A DNA stretch of 64,000 nucleotides from Flavobacterium sp. GTDB lineage: Bacteria; Bacteroidota; Bacteroidia; Flavobacteriales; Flavobacteriaceae. The notes beneath the pieces were generated by a model. That model was given only the letters and a program-made list of their open reading frames with translations, did not search any database and was not told where the DNA came from. A program made the position numbers and the translations under genes. Numbering within the stretch: the first letter of the stretch is position 1; the number at the start of each line of letters is the position of its first letter. The stretch covers positions 695,403 to 759,402 of the forward strand of contig NZ_JAGIAV010000001.1 of the NCBI RefSeq assembly GCF_017744675.1. The letters run 5' to 3'. This document shows, in pieces, positions 23,577 through 32,243 of this stretch.

Positions 23577-24002
23577 TTATTCTTTAGAAAAATCAACTAG
23601 TAAATTAACTAATTTTTCGATTTCTTTTGGCGGAAAACCGTTGTCGAAACCTGGAGTTTCATACGTTTTTCCGTCTTTTACTATTTTTAAATTTCCAATT
23701 GCAGCACCATCATAAGTTCGTTTGTCAGTTGGCGCTTTTAAAGTGCTAAGACCTTCCAAATTCACTTTTGAAAAGGCGTCAACAATTTTATTCCATTTTG
23801 CATCATCAATAATGCTTTTAACAGCTTGTGCGTTACGTTCTTTAACAACCAAAACACTTTTGTCCTGTACAGTTATCACTTTATAATAACCTCTTGAAAG
23901 AGCAGAATATTCAATTTGAGTTGATTTCATATTTGCCTTTTTTTGACTGCAACATCCGCCTGCTATAAAAACAGTTAAGAGTAGTATTGATAATATTCGC
24001 AT
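23577..24002 (-). CDS. Lipoprotein of unknown function between sufS and sufE
   Basis: A protein of 141 residues. A lipoprotein signal (LLTVFIAGGCC) precedes a small domain with YYKVITVQDKSVLVVKERNA and PTDKRTYDGAAIGNLKIVK. The open frame runs further upstream into sufS, but ATG 24002 gives the lipoprotein signal and is just past the sufS stop. Placing an exported lipoprotein inside a cytosolic Fe-S operon is odd; it has no evident link to the pathway. Confidence 0.75.
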   Translation of the reverse strand: MRILSILLLTVFIAGGCCSQKKANMKSTQIEYSALSRGYYKVITVQDKSVLVVKERNAQAVKSIIDDAKWNKIVDAFSKVNLEGLSTLKAPTDKRTYDGAAIGNLKIVKDGKTYETPGFDNGFPPKEIEKLVNLLVDFSKE

Positions 24003-24016
24003 AGTTTTCGTTTTTT

Positions 24017-25231
24017 TTAGCTTAACATTGTTTGTGCTTTCTTCACGGCCTCGACCATTGCATCGATTTCTTCTTTTGTATTGTAGAAAGAGAAAGAAGC
24101 ACGAATTGTTCCTGGAATACAGAAGAAATTCATGATTGGCTGTGCGCAATGATGTCCTGTTCTAACCGCAATTCCTAATTTATCGATAATAGAACCAACA
24201 TCATACGGATGGATTCCGTCAATATTAAACGAAACAACAGAAGCTTTATTTTTTCCAGTTCCGTAGATTCTGATGCCTTCAATTTCAGATAGACGTTTTG
24301 TAGCGTGTTCTAAAAGTTCGTGTTCGTACTGTTGAATATTTTCAAAACCAACACTATTTAAATAGTCGATTGCAGTTCCTAATACAATTCCGCCCGCGAT
24401 ATTTGGAGTTCCAGCTTCAAATTTATGAGGAAGATCGGCGTATGTTGTTTTTTCGAAAGTCACTTCTTTAATCATTTCGCCACCACCTTGATAAGGAGGA
24501 AGTTTATTTAACCAAGCTTCTTTTCCGTAAAGAATTCCAGTTCCAGTCGGACCGCACATTTTATGACCAGAAAAAGCATAAAAATCGCAATCTAATTCCT
24601 GAACATCTGGTTTTAAATGAGGAACCGCTTGAGCACCATCAATTAAAACTGCAGCGCCAACAGCATGAGCTTTGTCAATGATATATTTAATTGGGTTAAT
24701 GATTCCCAATGCATTTGAAATATGATTTACAGTAACGATTTTCGTTTTGTCTGAAAGCAACTTGTCAAATTCCTCCATAATCAATTCTCCATTGTCATTG
24801 ATTGGAATAACTTTTAAGATTGCCCCAGTTTTCTCGCATAACATTTGCCAAGGCACAATGTTACTATGATGTTCCAAAGAAGAAACAACCACTTCATCAG
24901 CAGGTTTTAAAATAGAAGCAAATCCGTTTGCCACTAAGTTAATTCCGTGTGTAGTTCCCGAAGTAAAAAGCACTTCGTGAGCATGTTTTGCATTGATATG
25001 CTCTTTTACTTTTCCACGCGCAACCTCGTAAGCATCAGTTGCTAACTGGCTTAAAGTGTGAACGCCACGGTGAATATTGGCATTGATTTCTTGATAATAT
25101 TTTACTTCTGCATCAATTACAACTTGTGGTTTTTGCGAAGTAGCTCCGTTGTCGAAATATACTAATGGCTTTCCGTTTACAGTTTGAGAAAGTATCGGGA
25201 AATCAGCTCTTATTTTTTGAATATCTAGCAT
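24017..25231 (-). CDS. sufS: Cysteine desulfurase SufS
   Basis: A PLP enzyme of 404 residues that takes sulfur from cysteine. Features include YFDNGATSQKP near the start, TSGTTHGINLVAN, the cofactor-binding HKMCGPTGTG with the Schiff-base Lys near residue 225, and RTGHHCAQP with the catalytic Cys near residue 365. Length is normal. It lies downstream of sufD but is separated from it by a gene on the opposite strand, so it probably needs its own promoter upstream of 25231. Confidence 0.96.
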   Translation of the reverse strand: MLDIQKIRADFPILSQTVNGKPLVYFDNGATSQKPQVVIDAEVKYYQEINANIHRGVHTLSQLATDAYEVARGKVKEHINAKHAHEVLFTSGTTHGINLVANGFASILKPADEVVVSSLEHHSNIVPWQMLCEKTGAILKVIPINDNGELIMEEFDKLLSDKTKIVTVNHISNALGIINPIKYIIDKAHAVGAAVLIDGAQAVPHLKPDVQELDCDFYAFSGHKMCGPTGTGILYGKEAWLNKLPPYQGGGEMIKEVTFEKTTYADLPHKFEAGTPNIAGGIVLGTAIDYLNSVGFENIQQYEHELLEHATKRLSEIEGIRIYGTGKNKASVVSFNIDGIHPYDVGSIIDKLGIAVRTGHHCAQPIMNFFCIPGTIRASFSFYNTKEEIDAMVEAVKKAQTMLS

Positions 25232-25450
25232 GTCTTATTTAGAAAAAATCTATTTACAAAAGTACTAAAACTAAATTGTTTTATACGCCAAATCTATAAT
25301 TTCCTTTTATGGCGCCATTGATTGAGATTGTAAATGTTTATTCCGTAAAAATCAATTTGGTTTTCTGAATTATATGAAACGGTTTTCTGTTTTGATGCTT
25401 AAAATCGTGAACATAAATTATTTATATTGCAGTAAAAATATCTAATCACT

Positions 25451-26800
25451 ATGAAAAAATTTCTCAAAGTATTCCTTTTGGTTTTGGTTCTTGCTTTTTT
25501 ATATTTCGGATTTACAACGTATCCGAAACTTGATTTGATTTCTGGTTTCTCTGCAAAAAGTGTCGCCTCTGGACATTTTATAGATAATCGTCCGTTAGAT
25601 TTGATTCAGAAAACCGACAATGATATCAATTTAGTTGATTTGGCTAAAAACTCAATTGATGATGCTGGGAAATTTGCTATTTCTTCGGTTTATGGATTAA
25701 AAGAAAGAAAAGCAATCTATCGTGAAGGGCTTGGAGCAACTTTGATTGATGATAATTTTGATGTTTCCAAACCGTATCTGCTTCCAAAAAGAACAAAATT
25801 AGAAAATAATCTTCCTTTTCCTTACGGAAATAATGAGCCAAAAGATACTGCCTTTTCAAATGTTGATTATTCGAAATTGAAAAAAGCCGTTGATAATGCT
25901 TTCGATAAAACTGGAGGAAGAATTAAAAGAACTCGTGCCGTTGTAGTTTTGTATAAAGATCATTTAATTGCCGAAAAATATGATGCAGGATTTAATAAAG
26001 ATAGTAAAATTTTAGGCTGGTCGATGACAAAAAGTATCACAAGTTCGGCTTTTGGAGTTTTAGCAAAACAAGGAAAAATTGATATTTATAAACCTGCTCC
26101 AGTTGCAGAATGGAAAAATGACGAACGGAAAAATATAACGCTTAATGATTTGCTTCACATGAATTCTGGTTTAGAATGGGAAGAGAATTACAGCACGATC
26201 TCCGATGCAACAAAAATGCTTTTTCAGGCCGAAGATATGGGAAAAGTGCAATTAGAAAAACCTGCGCAATTTAAACCCAATACACATTGGAATTATTCTT
26301 CTGGAACAACCAATTTATTGTCTCTGATTTTGAGAAGACAATTTAAAACACAACAAGAATATCTTGATTTTTGGTACAGCGCCGTAATCGACAAAATCGG
26401 AATGAACTCCATGATCGTTGAGCAAGACATGAGTGGCACTTTCGTTGGTTCATCTTACGGATGGGCAACACCGCGCGATTGGTCAAAATTTGGATTATTA
26501 TATCTTCACAAAGGAAATTGGAACGGCGAACAAATTCTTGACGAAAGCTGGGTAAAATACACGGCAACGCCAACCAATACTTCTGAAGGAAAATACGGTG
26601 CTCAGTTTTGGTTAAACGCTGGCGGAAAATTCCCAGATGTTCCTCGTGATATGTTTTATTGCAGCGGTTACCAAGGTCAGATGGTGGCGATTATTCCATC
26701 AAACGATATGGTAATTGTACGAATGGGAGTAAGGGAAGAAGAACCTGGATTTGATTTTAATGAGTTTTTGAAGGAGGTTATTGCTTCTGTTGGGAAATAA
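25451..26800 (+). CDS. Serine hydrolase, beta-lactamase/PBP4* family
   Basis: A protein of 449 residues with one N-terminal membrane segment (LKVFLLVLVLAFLYFGF). The class C-like catalytic motif is SMTK (SxxK) near residue 195, with WNYSSGTTNLL as the second (YxS) motif and FYCSGYQGQ near the C-terminus replacing the KTG box. It resembles 6-aminohexanoate-dimer-hydrolase-like proteins. It lies on the plus strand between sufD and sufS, opposing the operon, and ends in a palindromic repeat, so it looks like an insertion into an older suf operon. Confidence 0.85.
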   Translation: MKKFLKVFLLVLVLAFLYFGFTTYPKLDLISGFSAKSVASGHFIDNRPLDLIQKTDNDINLVDLAKNSIDDAGKFAISSVYGLKERKAIYREGLGATLIDDNFDVSKPYLLPKRTKLENNLPFPYGNNEPKDTAFSNVDYSKLKKAVDNAFDKTGGRIKRTRAVVVLYKDHLIAEKYDAGFNKDSKILGWSMTKSITSSAFGVLAKQGKIDIYKPAPVAEWKNDERKNITLNDLLHMNSGLEWEENYSTISDATKMLFQAEDMGKVQLEKPAQFKPNTHWNYSSGTTNLLSLILRRQFKTQQEYLDFWYSAVIDKIGMNSMIVEQDMSGTFVGSSYGWATPRDWSKFGLLYLHKGNWNGEQILDESWVKYTATPTNTSEGKYGAQFWLNAGGKFPDVPRDMFYCSGYQGQMVAIIPSNDMVIVRMGVREEEPGFDFNEFLKEVIASVGK

Positions 26801-26807
26801 AAATTTA

Positions 26808-26905
26808 ACCGCAAAGACGCTAAGTAAAAAGCGCAAAGTTCGCAAAGTTCGCAAAGTTTAAAATTAAACCTTGCGAACTTTGCGTAACCTTTATGTCTTT
26901 GCGGT
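26808..26905. repeat. Long palindromic repeat (ACCGCAAAGAC family)
   Basis: The arms ACCGCAAAGAC and GTCTTTGCGGT are perfect ends of a 98-bp palindrome with internal GCGCAAAGTTCGCAAAGTT and AACTTTGCG words, including three tandem CGCAAAGTT units. It separates converging genes and may act as a bidirectional terminator. Confidence 0.8.
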
Positions 26906-26915
26906 AAAACCTCGA

Positions 26916-28232
26916 CTACAAATCAAATCCTAAATTCACACCCAATTTGTTAGCGATGATTTTAGTAATTCTTTGTTTTAATTCTGGTATTTTAATGCTT
27001 TCGATAACGGCATTTGAGAATGCATACATCAATAAAGCTTTAGCTTCTTTTTTCGGGATTCCGCGAGATTGCATGTAGAACATTGCTGTTTCATCCAATT
27101 GTCCAACTGTACAACCGTGAGAACATTTTACATCATCAGCAAAAATTTCCAATTGTGGTTTTGCGTTGATTGTAGCTTTATCACTCAATAAAATGTTGTT
27201 GCTTTTTTGGAAAGCGTTTGTTTTTTGAGCTTCTTTCTCAACCAAAACTTTTCCGTTGAAAACTCCAGTCGAACGATCAGAGAAAATTCCTTTATAATCC
27301 TGGAAACTTTCGCAGTTTGGCTGTGCGTGGTTTACCAAAGTGTAATGATCAACGTGCTGTTTGTCATTCAAGATAGAAATTCCGTTAAGCGTGCTTGTTA
27401 ATCTTTCTCCGAAATGGTAGAAGTTTAAGTTGTTACGTGTAAGGTTTCCTCCAAATGAGAAAGTGTGCACATAAGCGTGGCTTTCTTGCTGTTGAGAAAC
27501 GTAAGTGTTATCAATTAAGTTTGCCTCGCTGTTGTCGTTTTGAATTTTGTAATAATCAACAATGGCACGTTTTTGAGCGAAAATCTCCGTAACTGAATTC
27601 GTTAAAACAGGATTTTCATTCAAACTTTGGTGACGCTCGATAATTTGAACATGTGAATTTTCGCCCACAATAATCAAGTTTCTTGGCTGAACCATTAAAG
27701 CAGATTCTGCACCAGTTGAGAAATACATTACTTCAATTGGTTTGTCGGCTACTTTTTTCTTTGGAATATTGATAAATGCACCTTCCATTGCAAAAGCAGT
27801 ATTCAATGAAGTCAAGCTGTCATCTTTACTTGCAATTTGATTAAAGTAGGTATCAATAATCATTTTATATTTTGGTTTGGTCAATGCCGATGACATCAAG
27901 CAAACATCGATTCCGTCGTGAGTTGTAGAAGACAAATGCGAACTGAAAACACCATCAATAAAAACTAATTTATAAGTGTCAATTTCGTGTAAAAAGTATT
28001 TTTTTACCTGATTGAATTCGATTGCATTTTCCTGCTTTGGAAAAACCGTAAAGTCATTTTTTAAGATGGCATTTAGCGATGTGTATTTCCAAGCTTCTTC
28101 CTTTTTGGTTGGGAAACCTTTATTTTCGAAGTTTTTTATAGCATTTGTACGGATGTCATGCAAATCTGAATGCACATCAACACGCTCTTCAAAAGCCATA
28201 AAAGACGATACTAATTTTTCTTTTAAATCCAT
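26916..28232 (-). CDS. sufD: Fe-S cluster assembly protein SufD
   Basis: A scaffold subunit of 438 residues that pairs with SufB in the SufBC2D complex. It has the N-terminal helical part (GFPTKKEEAWKYTSLNAILK) and the right-handed beta-helix core, with DDVKCSHGCTVGQLDETAMFY including the conserved His and Cys near residues 360-365. C-terminal helices follow (IPKKEAKALLMYAF). Normal length. The ATG at 28232 is 23 bp from the palindrome that brackets the four-helix gene. Confidence 0.95.
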   Translation of the reverse strand: MDLKEKLVSSFMAFEERVDVHSDLHDIRTNAIKNFENKGFPTKKEEAWKYTSLNAILKNDFTVFPKQENAIEFNQVKKYFLHEIDTYKLVFIDGVFSSHLSSTTHDGIDVCLMSSALTKPKYKMIIDTYFNQIASKDDSLTSLNTAFAMEGAFINIPKKKVADKPIEVMYFSTGAESALMVQPRNLIIVGENSHVQIIERHQSLNENPVLTNSVTEIFAQKRAIVDYYKIQNDNSEANLIDNTYVSQQQESHAYVHTFSFGGNLTRNNLNFYHFGERLTSTLNGISILNDKQHVDHYTLVNHAQPNCESFQDYKGIFSDRSTGVFNGKVLVEKEAQKTNAFQKSNNILLSDKATINAKPQLEIFADDVKCSHGCTVGQLDETAMFYMQSRGIPKKEAKALLMYAFSNAVIESIKIPELKQRITKIIANKLGVNLGFDL

Positions 28233-28254
28233 TTCTTGTTTTTGTTTCCTTCGG

Positions 28255-28332
28255 AGTTTCAGGTTTCAAGTTTCATGTTTACTTGCTGGAACTTGTTTTT
28301 CTTAATACTCTTTGTTTCAGGTTTTTTGAAAC
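28255..28332. repeat. Palindromic repeat, left flank of the four-helix gene
   Basis: It contains GTTTCAAGTTTCATGTTT at 28263-28280 and a second GTTTCAGG...GAAAC hairpin near 28314-28332. The 18-bp word is the exact reverse complement of 28773-28790 on the other side of the gene. The gene's last codons and stop lie within this repeat. Confidence 0.85.
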
Positions 28333-28712
28333 TTATTTCCTTTGAAATCTTTTTTATTTAGATAAGTGATAAAGTTTTTTATTTTACCGCTTAAATTTTC
28401 ATAATCCTTTTTTAAAGCTTCGAATTTTTCTTCTGAAATATATTCAAAATCAAAAACTCGATATAATTGAGATCTTGTTTCTCCGGCTGAACCTTTTGCG
28501 ATTGATAAAAATTGTCGAAACTCTAAATTTCCATCTCTTTCAAAACCTTCAGCAATATTATCCATCACTGAACCCGAAGAACTTTTTATTTGATTTTTAA
28601 ATCTGAGATCGGATCTTAACTCTGTTTCAACCGAAATAAAATGTATTTCTTTTGCTAATCGTCTTGCCTCTTTCCAGATTTCTAAATCTTCAAACCTCGT
28701 AATTGTTGCCAT
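28317..28712 (-). CDS. Four-helix-bundle protein (23S rRNA intervening-sequence type)
   Basis: A helical protein of 131 residues: [20 protein letters not shown] at the start, then [20 protein letters not shown] and [17 protein letters not shown], the standard signatures of the family first seen in 23S rRNA intervening sequences and related to the Avd proteins of diversity-generating retroelements. No reverse transcriptase or rRNA is nearby. It interrupts sufC-sufD and lies inside an 18-bp perfect inverted repeat. The C-terminus (FQKT) is encoded by the repeat. Confidence 0.88.
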   Translation of the reverse strand: MATITRFEDLEIWKEARRLAKEIHFISVETELRSDLRFKNQIKSSSGSVMDNIAEGFERDGNLEFRQFLSIAKGSAGETRSQLYRVFDFEYISEEKFEALKKDYENLSGKIKNFITYLNKKDFKGNKFQKT

Positions 28713-28725
28713 TTCTTATTTTATA

Positions 28726-28790
28726 AATTTTAAGTTTAAACTTACAAAATGTAATTTAACTTGAAACTAAAAAAACATGAAACTTGAAAC
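28726..28790. repeat. Palindromic repeat, right flank of the four-helix gene
   Basis: It contains AAGTTTAAACTT, AACTTGAAACT and at the outer end AAACATGAAACTTGAAAC (28773-28790), the exact complement of 28263-28280. It stops 3 bp before the sufC stop codon region. Confidence 0.85.
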
Positions 28791-28793
28791 AAA

Positions 28794-29540
28794 TTAATTC
28801 TCTGCTTTAATCCAATCGTATCCTTTTTCCTCAAGCTCGTAAGCCAATTCTTTTCCTCCTGATTTTACGATTCTTCCGTTGTAAAGAACGTGTACGAAAT
28901 CTGGAACGATATAATCTAACAAACGTTGGTAGTGCGTGATAACGATAATTGCGTTTTTGTCGCTTTTTAATTTGTTTACCCCATTAGCCACAATTCTTAA
29001 AGCATCGATATCAAGACCAGAATCGGTTTCGTCAAGAATGGCTAATTTTGGCTCTAACATTGCCATTTGGAAAATCTCGTTTCTTTTTTTCTCTCCTCCA
29101 GAAAAACCTTCATTTAAAGAACGAGATAAAAATTTACGGTCGATTTCTAACAATTCAGATTTCTCACGAATCACTTTCAGCATTTCATTTGCAGGCATTT
29201 CTTCCTGTCCGTTTGCTTTACGAGTTTCGTTGATGGCAGTTTTCATGAAGTTAGTTACACTAACTCCAGGAATTTCTACCGGATATTGAAAAGAAAGGAA
29301 AACACCTTTGTGTGCTCTTTCTTCAGGAGCTAAATCAGCAAGATCTTCTCCGTCAAGAATTACCTCTCCGTCTGTAACTTCATAGTTTTCGTTTCCTGCA
29401 ATAACAGCAGAAAGTGTACTTTTTCCAGAACCGTTTGGTCCCATTATCGCGTGAACTTCTCCAGCTTTAACTTCTATATTAATTCCCTTAAGGATTTCTT
29501 TATCACCAATCGCGGCGTGAAGGTTTTTTATTGATAACAT
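28794..29540 (-). CDS. sufC: Fe-S cluster assembly ATPase SufC
   Basis: An ABC-type ATPase of 248 residues that powers cluster assembly on SufBD. Walker A is GPNGSGKST (about residues 34-42), with Q-loop LSFQYPVEIPG, signature FSGGEKKR and Walker B LAILDETDSGLD, and the switch His in ITHYQR. Normal length. The start at 29540 is 11 bp after the reductase gene. The four-helix ORF now separates it from sufD. Confidence 0.97.
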   Translation of the reverse strand: MLSIKNLHAAIGDKEILKGINIEVKAGEVHAIMGPNGSGKSTLSAVIAGNENYEVTDGEVILDGEDLADLAPEERAHKGVFLSFQYPVEIPGVSVTNFMKTAINETRKANGQEEMPANEMLKVIREKSELLEIDRKFLSRSLNEGFSGGEKKRNEIFQMAMLEPKLAILDETDSGLDIDALRIVANGVNKLKSDKNAIIVITHYQRLLDYIVPDFVHVLYNGRIVKSGGKELAYELEEKGYDWIKAEN

Positions 29541-29551
29541 TGTTCTTTATT

Positions 29552-30040
29552 TTATATAAATGTCAATTCTATTTTTGTTTGTTGGTTTAGGGTGTCAGCA
29601 TTAAAATGCGCGTGTCCTAAATATTCCATGCCTAAATAATCGGCTGATTTTTTGAAAGAAAAGTAAAAACCATCTTCAATTGCATCATCGTGTGAGTTTG
29701 ATATCACTCCAATTTTCTTTCCTCTTAGTTTTCTTCCGGTTTCTTTTTCAATTCGGATCAAATCTGAGAAACGATCAAAAAAGACTTTCATGATTGCGCT
29801 CATATTATACCAATATATGGGCGTTGCAAAAATTAAAGTGTCATACTTTTCGATTATTCCTTTTATTAGAGGCAAAAAATCATCACTAATATTTTTGCTT
29901 TCGTAATCGTAATATGAAATATTATAATCACTTAAATTAACGACATCCGCGTCATGTTCTTTTGAAAGGAGATCTACAATCTTTGTTGTATTTCCATTTT
30001 TTCGAGAAGAACCTAAAATGATGACTTTTTTATTTTCCAT
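29552..30040 (-). CDS. Flavodoxin-fold NAD(P)H-dependent reductase
   Basis: A protein of 162 residues. It has a GSSRKNGNTTKIVDLLS phosphate-binding loop for FMN and TLIFATPIYWYNMSAIMKVF, the usual second FMN contact of the NADPH-dependent FMN reductase/flavodoxin-2 group. The TTG at 30046 would add two residues; ATG 30040 is preferred. It lies between sufB (7 bp) and sufC (11 bp) and is part of the operon. Supply of reducing power to Fe-S assembly is a plausible but untested role. Confidence 0.85.
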   Translation of the reverse strand: MENKKVIILGSSRKNGNTTKIVDLLSKEHDADVVNLSDYNISYYDYESKNISDDFLPLIKGIIEKYDTLIFATPIYWYNMSAIMKVFFDRFSDLIRIEKETGRKLRGKKIGVISNSHDDAIEDGFYFSFKKSADYLGMEYLGHAHFNADTLNQQTKIELTFI

Positions 30041-30047
30041 CTTCAAA

Positions 30048-31496
30048 TTATCCTACAGAACCTTCTAAAGAAATCTCTAATAATTTTTGAGCTTCAACCG
30101 CAAATTCCATTGGAAGTTTGTTCAATACATCTTTACTGAAACCGTTTACAATTAAGGCAATCGCTTTTTCAGTCGGAATACCTCTTTGGTTGCAATAAAA
30201 TACTTGATCCTCTCCAATTTTACTTGTAGTAGCTTCGTGCTCGATTTTAGCTGATGGATTTTTACTTTCGATGTAGGGGAAAGTATGCGCACCACAATTG
30301 TTACCCATTAAAAGTGAGTCACATTGAGAAAAGTTTCTTGCATTCTCTGCTCTTGGCGAGATTTGCACTAAACCGCGGTAGCTATTTTGTGATTTTCCAG
30401 CCGAAATACCTTTAGAAATAATAGTCGATTTAGTGTTTTTTCCTAAATGGATCATCTTTGTTCCAGTATCTGCTTGTTGGAAGTTATTGGTAACAGCAAT
30501 AGAATAAAATTCTCCTACTGAATTGTCTCCTTTCAAGACGCAAGAAGGATATTTCCAAGTCACAGCAGAACCTGTTTCAACTTGTGTCCAAGAAATTTTA
30601 GCATTTGTCTCGCATAAACCTCTTTTCGTTACGAAGTTGTAAACTCCACCTTTTCCTTCTTTATTTCCAGGGAACCAGTTTTGAACTGTCGAATATTTGA
30701 TCTCAGCATCATCCAAAGCGATTAATTCAACCACAGCAGCGTGTAATTGATTTTCGTCACGACTTGGAGCTGTACATCCTTCAAGGTAAGAAACGTAACT
30801 TCCTTCGTCGGCAATAACCAAAGTTCTTTCGAACTGTCCAGTTCCTGCTTGGTTAATTCTGAAATAGGTTGAAAGTTCCATCGGACATTTTACACCTTTT
30901 GGAATATAGCAGAAACTTCCGTCAGAGAAAACAGCTGAGTTTAAAGCAGCATAGAAGTTATCTTTCTGAGGAACAACAGTACCTAAATATTTTTTTACTA
31001 ATTCTGGATGTTCTTTAATTGCTTCAGAAATCGGACAGAAAATAATTCCTTTTTCTGCCAAAGTTTTCTTGAAAGTTGTAGCAACAGAAACAGAATCTAC
31101 AACAATATCCATAGCGATATTGTTCATTTTTTTCTGTTCGTCTACAGAGATTCCTAACTTTTTATACATCTCTAATAATTCAGGATCTACATCATCCAAA
31201 GTTTTATTAGGATCTACAGTTTTTGGAGCTGAATAGTATGAAATTGCCTGAAAATCTGGTTTTTCGTAGTGAACATTTGCCCATTCTGGTTCAATCATTT
31301 CTTTCCAAGCGCGGAAAGCCTCGATACGCCATTCAGTCATCCACTCAGGTTCTTCTTTTTTAAGAGAAATTGCGCGGACGATTTCTTCGCTTAAACCCAC
31401 AGGAAATGTTTCAGATTCTATATTGGTATAAAATCCGTATTCGTATTCTTTAGTTTCGAGTTCGATCTTTAAATCGTCTTCTGTGTATTTGCTCAT
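30048..31496 (-). CDS. sufB: Fe-S cluster assembly protein SufB
   Basis: The main scaffold subunit of 482 residues on which the cluster is built. Signatures include [18 protein letters not shown] near the start, [40 protein letters not shown] and [19 protein letters not shown], the conserved Cys near residue 405, with [20 protein letters not shown] after it. Normal length. It is preceded by the sufA-like gene and an intergenic palindrome. Confidence 0.97.
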   Translation of the reverse strand: MSKYTEDDLKIELETKEYEYGFYTNIESETFPVGLSEEIVRAISLKKEEPEWMTEWRIEAFRAWKEMIEPEWANVHYEKPDFQAISYYSAPKTVDPNKTLDDVDPELLEMYKKLGISVDEQKKMNNIAMDIVVDSVSVATTFKKTLAEKGIIFCPISEAIKEHPELVKKYLGTVVPQKDNFYAALNSAVFSDGSFCYIPKGVKCPMELSTYFRINQAGTGQFERTLVIADEGSYVSYLEGCTAPSRDENQLHAAVVELIALDDAEIKYSTVQNWFPGNKEGKGGVYNFVTKRGLCETNAKISWTQVETGSAVTWKYPSCVLKGDNSVGEFYSIAVTNNFQQADTGTKMIHLGKNTKSTIISKGISAGKSQNSYRGLVQISPRAENARNFSQCDSLLMGNNCGAHTFPYIESKNPSAKIEHEATTSKIGEDQVFYCNQRGIPTEKAIALIVNGFSKDVLNKLPMEFAVEAQKLLEISLEGSVG

Positions 31497-31526
31497 TATA
31501 TTTTAATGTTGTCTTAAAAGTTTTAA

Positions 31527-31587
31527 AGTCTAAAGGCTGAAAGTCAATTTGCAGTCTTTAAGACTTTATGACTTTCGGCTTTTGACT
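31527..31587. repeat. Palindromic repeat (AGTCTAAAGGCTGAAAGTCA family)
   Basis: AGTCTAAAGGCTGAAAGTCA pairs with TGACTTTCGGCTTTTGACT, with a central CAGTCTTTAAGACT. It lies between sufB and the sufA-like gene and touches that gene's stop codon. Confidence 0.75.
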
Positions 31588-31915
31588 ATAAAGAAAATGA
31601 TTCTCCGCAACCACAAGTTCTGCTCGCGTTCGGATTATTGAAAACGAAACCTTTTCCGTTTAATCCGCCAGAGAATTCTAAAATTGTTCCAGCTAAATAA
31701 AGGAATGATTTTTTTTCAACAGCAATTTGTATGTCGTTGTCAACGAATATTTTGTCGTCTTCTCCTTTGTTTTTGTCAAATTTTAAATCATAAGACAAAC
31801 CAGAGCATCCACCGCTTTTTACACCTACACGTACGTAGTCATGAGCGGCATCAAAACCATCATCAGTCATTAGGTCGATGATTTTCTTTTTGGCTGTATC
31901 AGAAACTTTTATCAT
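31586..31915 (-). CDS. A-type iron-sulfur carrier (SufA/IscA-like)
   Basis: A carrier of 109 residues with the three conserved Cys: VKSGGCSGLSY near residue 35 and RTCGCGESF at the C-terminus (about 102-104). It receives clusters from SufBCD and passes them to apoproteins. It is the first gene of the minus-strand suf region, with its promoter in the gap to 32243. A short ERPA-type role cannot be excluded. Confidence 0.93.
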   Translation of the reverse strand: MIKVSDTAKKKIIDLMTDDGFDAAHDYVRVGVKSGGCSGLSYDLKFDKNKGEDDKIFVDNDIQIAVEKKSFLYLAGTILEFSGGLNGKGFVFNNPNASRTCGCGESFSL

Positions 31916-32243
31916 TGTTTTATAGTATTTATCTTTTTCAACATTCCTTAATTTAATAAAAAGTAATCAAATTATTACATTTTAAAGTACTGTCTGTCAA
32001 TGCTGAAATGAAATTATCGGCAAAGATACGACTTAAAAACCTTTTTCCATAACGGTTCACATTATTATAACAAATGTAAAAATAGATAATACTTATTTTG
32101 ACAAATTGATATCAAAAAGTTTAAAACGAAATTTGTTTTTAGAATCGAGCTGCAAATATCGCTCCTAAATGTTAAAAAACAAGTATTTCTACTGATTATA
32201 GCCATTATTTATTCGATACTTTTGCAGAAAATTGTGAGTAATT
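31916..32243. other. Divergent promoter region, sufA-like / coiled-coil gene
   Basis: This 328-bp AT-rich gap has no ORF. A -7 box candidate TACTTTTG lies at 32217-32224, 19 bp before the coiled-coil gene ATG. The suf promoter on the other strand is not obvious, and no recognisable IscR- or Fur-type site was seen. Confidence 0.5.

Noticed and set aside
24003..24149. Long N-terminal extension of the lipoprotein gene into sufS
   Set aside because: The extension has no membrane or domain character, and the internal ATG gives a clean lipoprotein signal just after the sufS stop.
25451..26800. Serine hydrolase as a mobile-element cargo
   Set aside because: It opposes the operon and abuts a palindrome on one side only; no second boundary or inverted ends were found.
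28317..28712. Accessory variability (Avd) protein of a diversity-generating retroelement
   Set aside because: The four-helix protein resembles Avd, but there is no reverse transcriptase, template repeat or variable repeat in the window.
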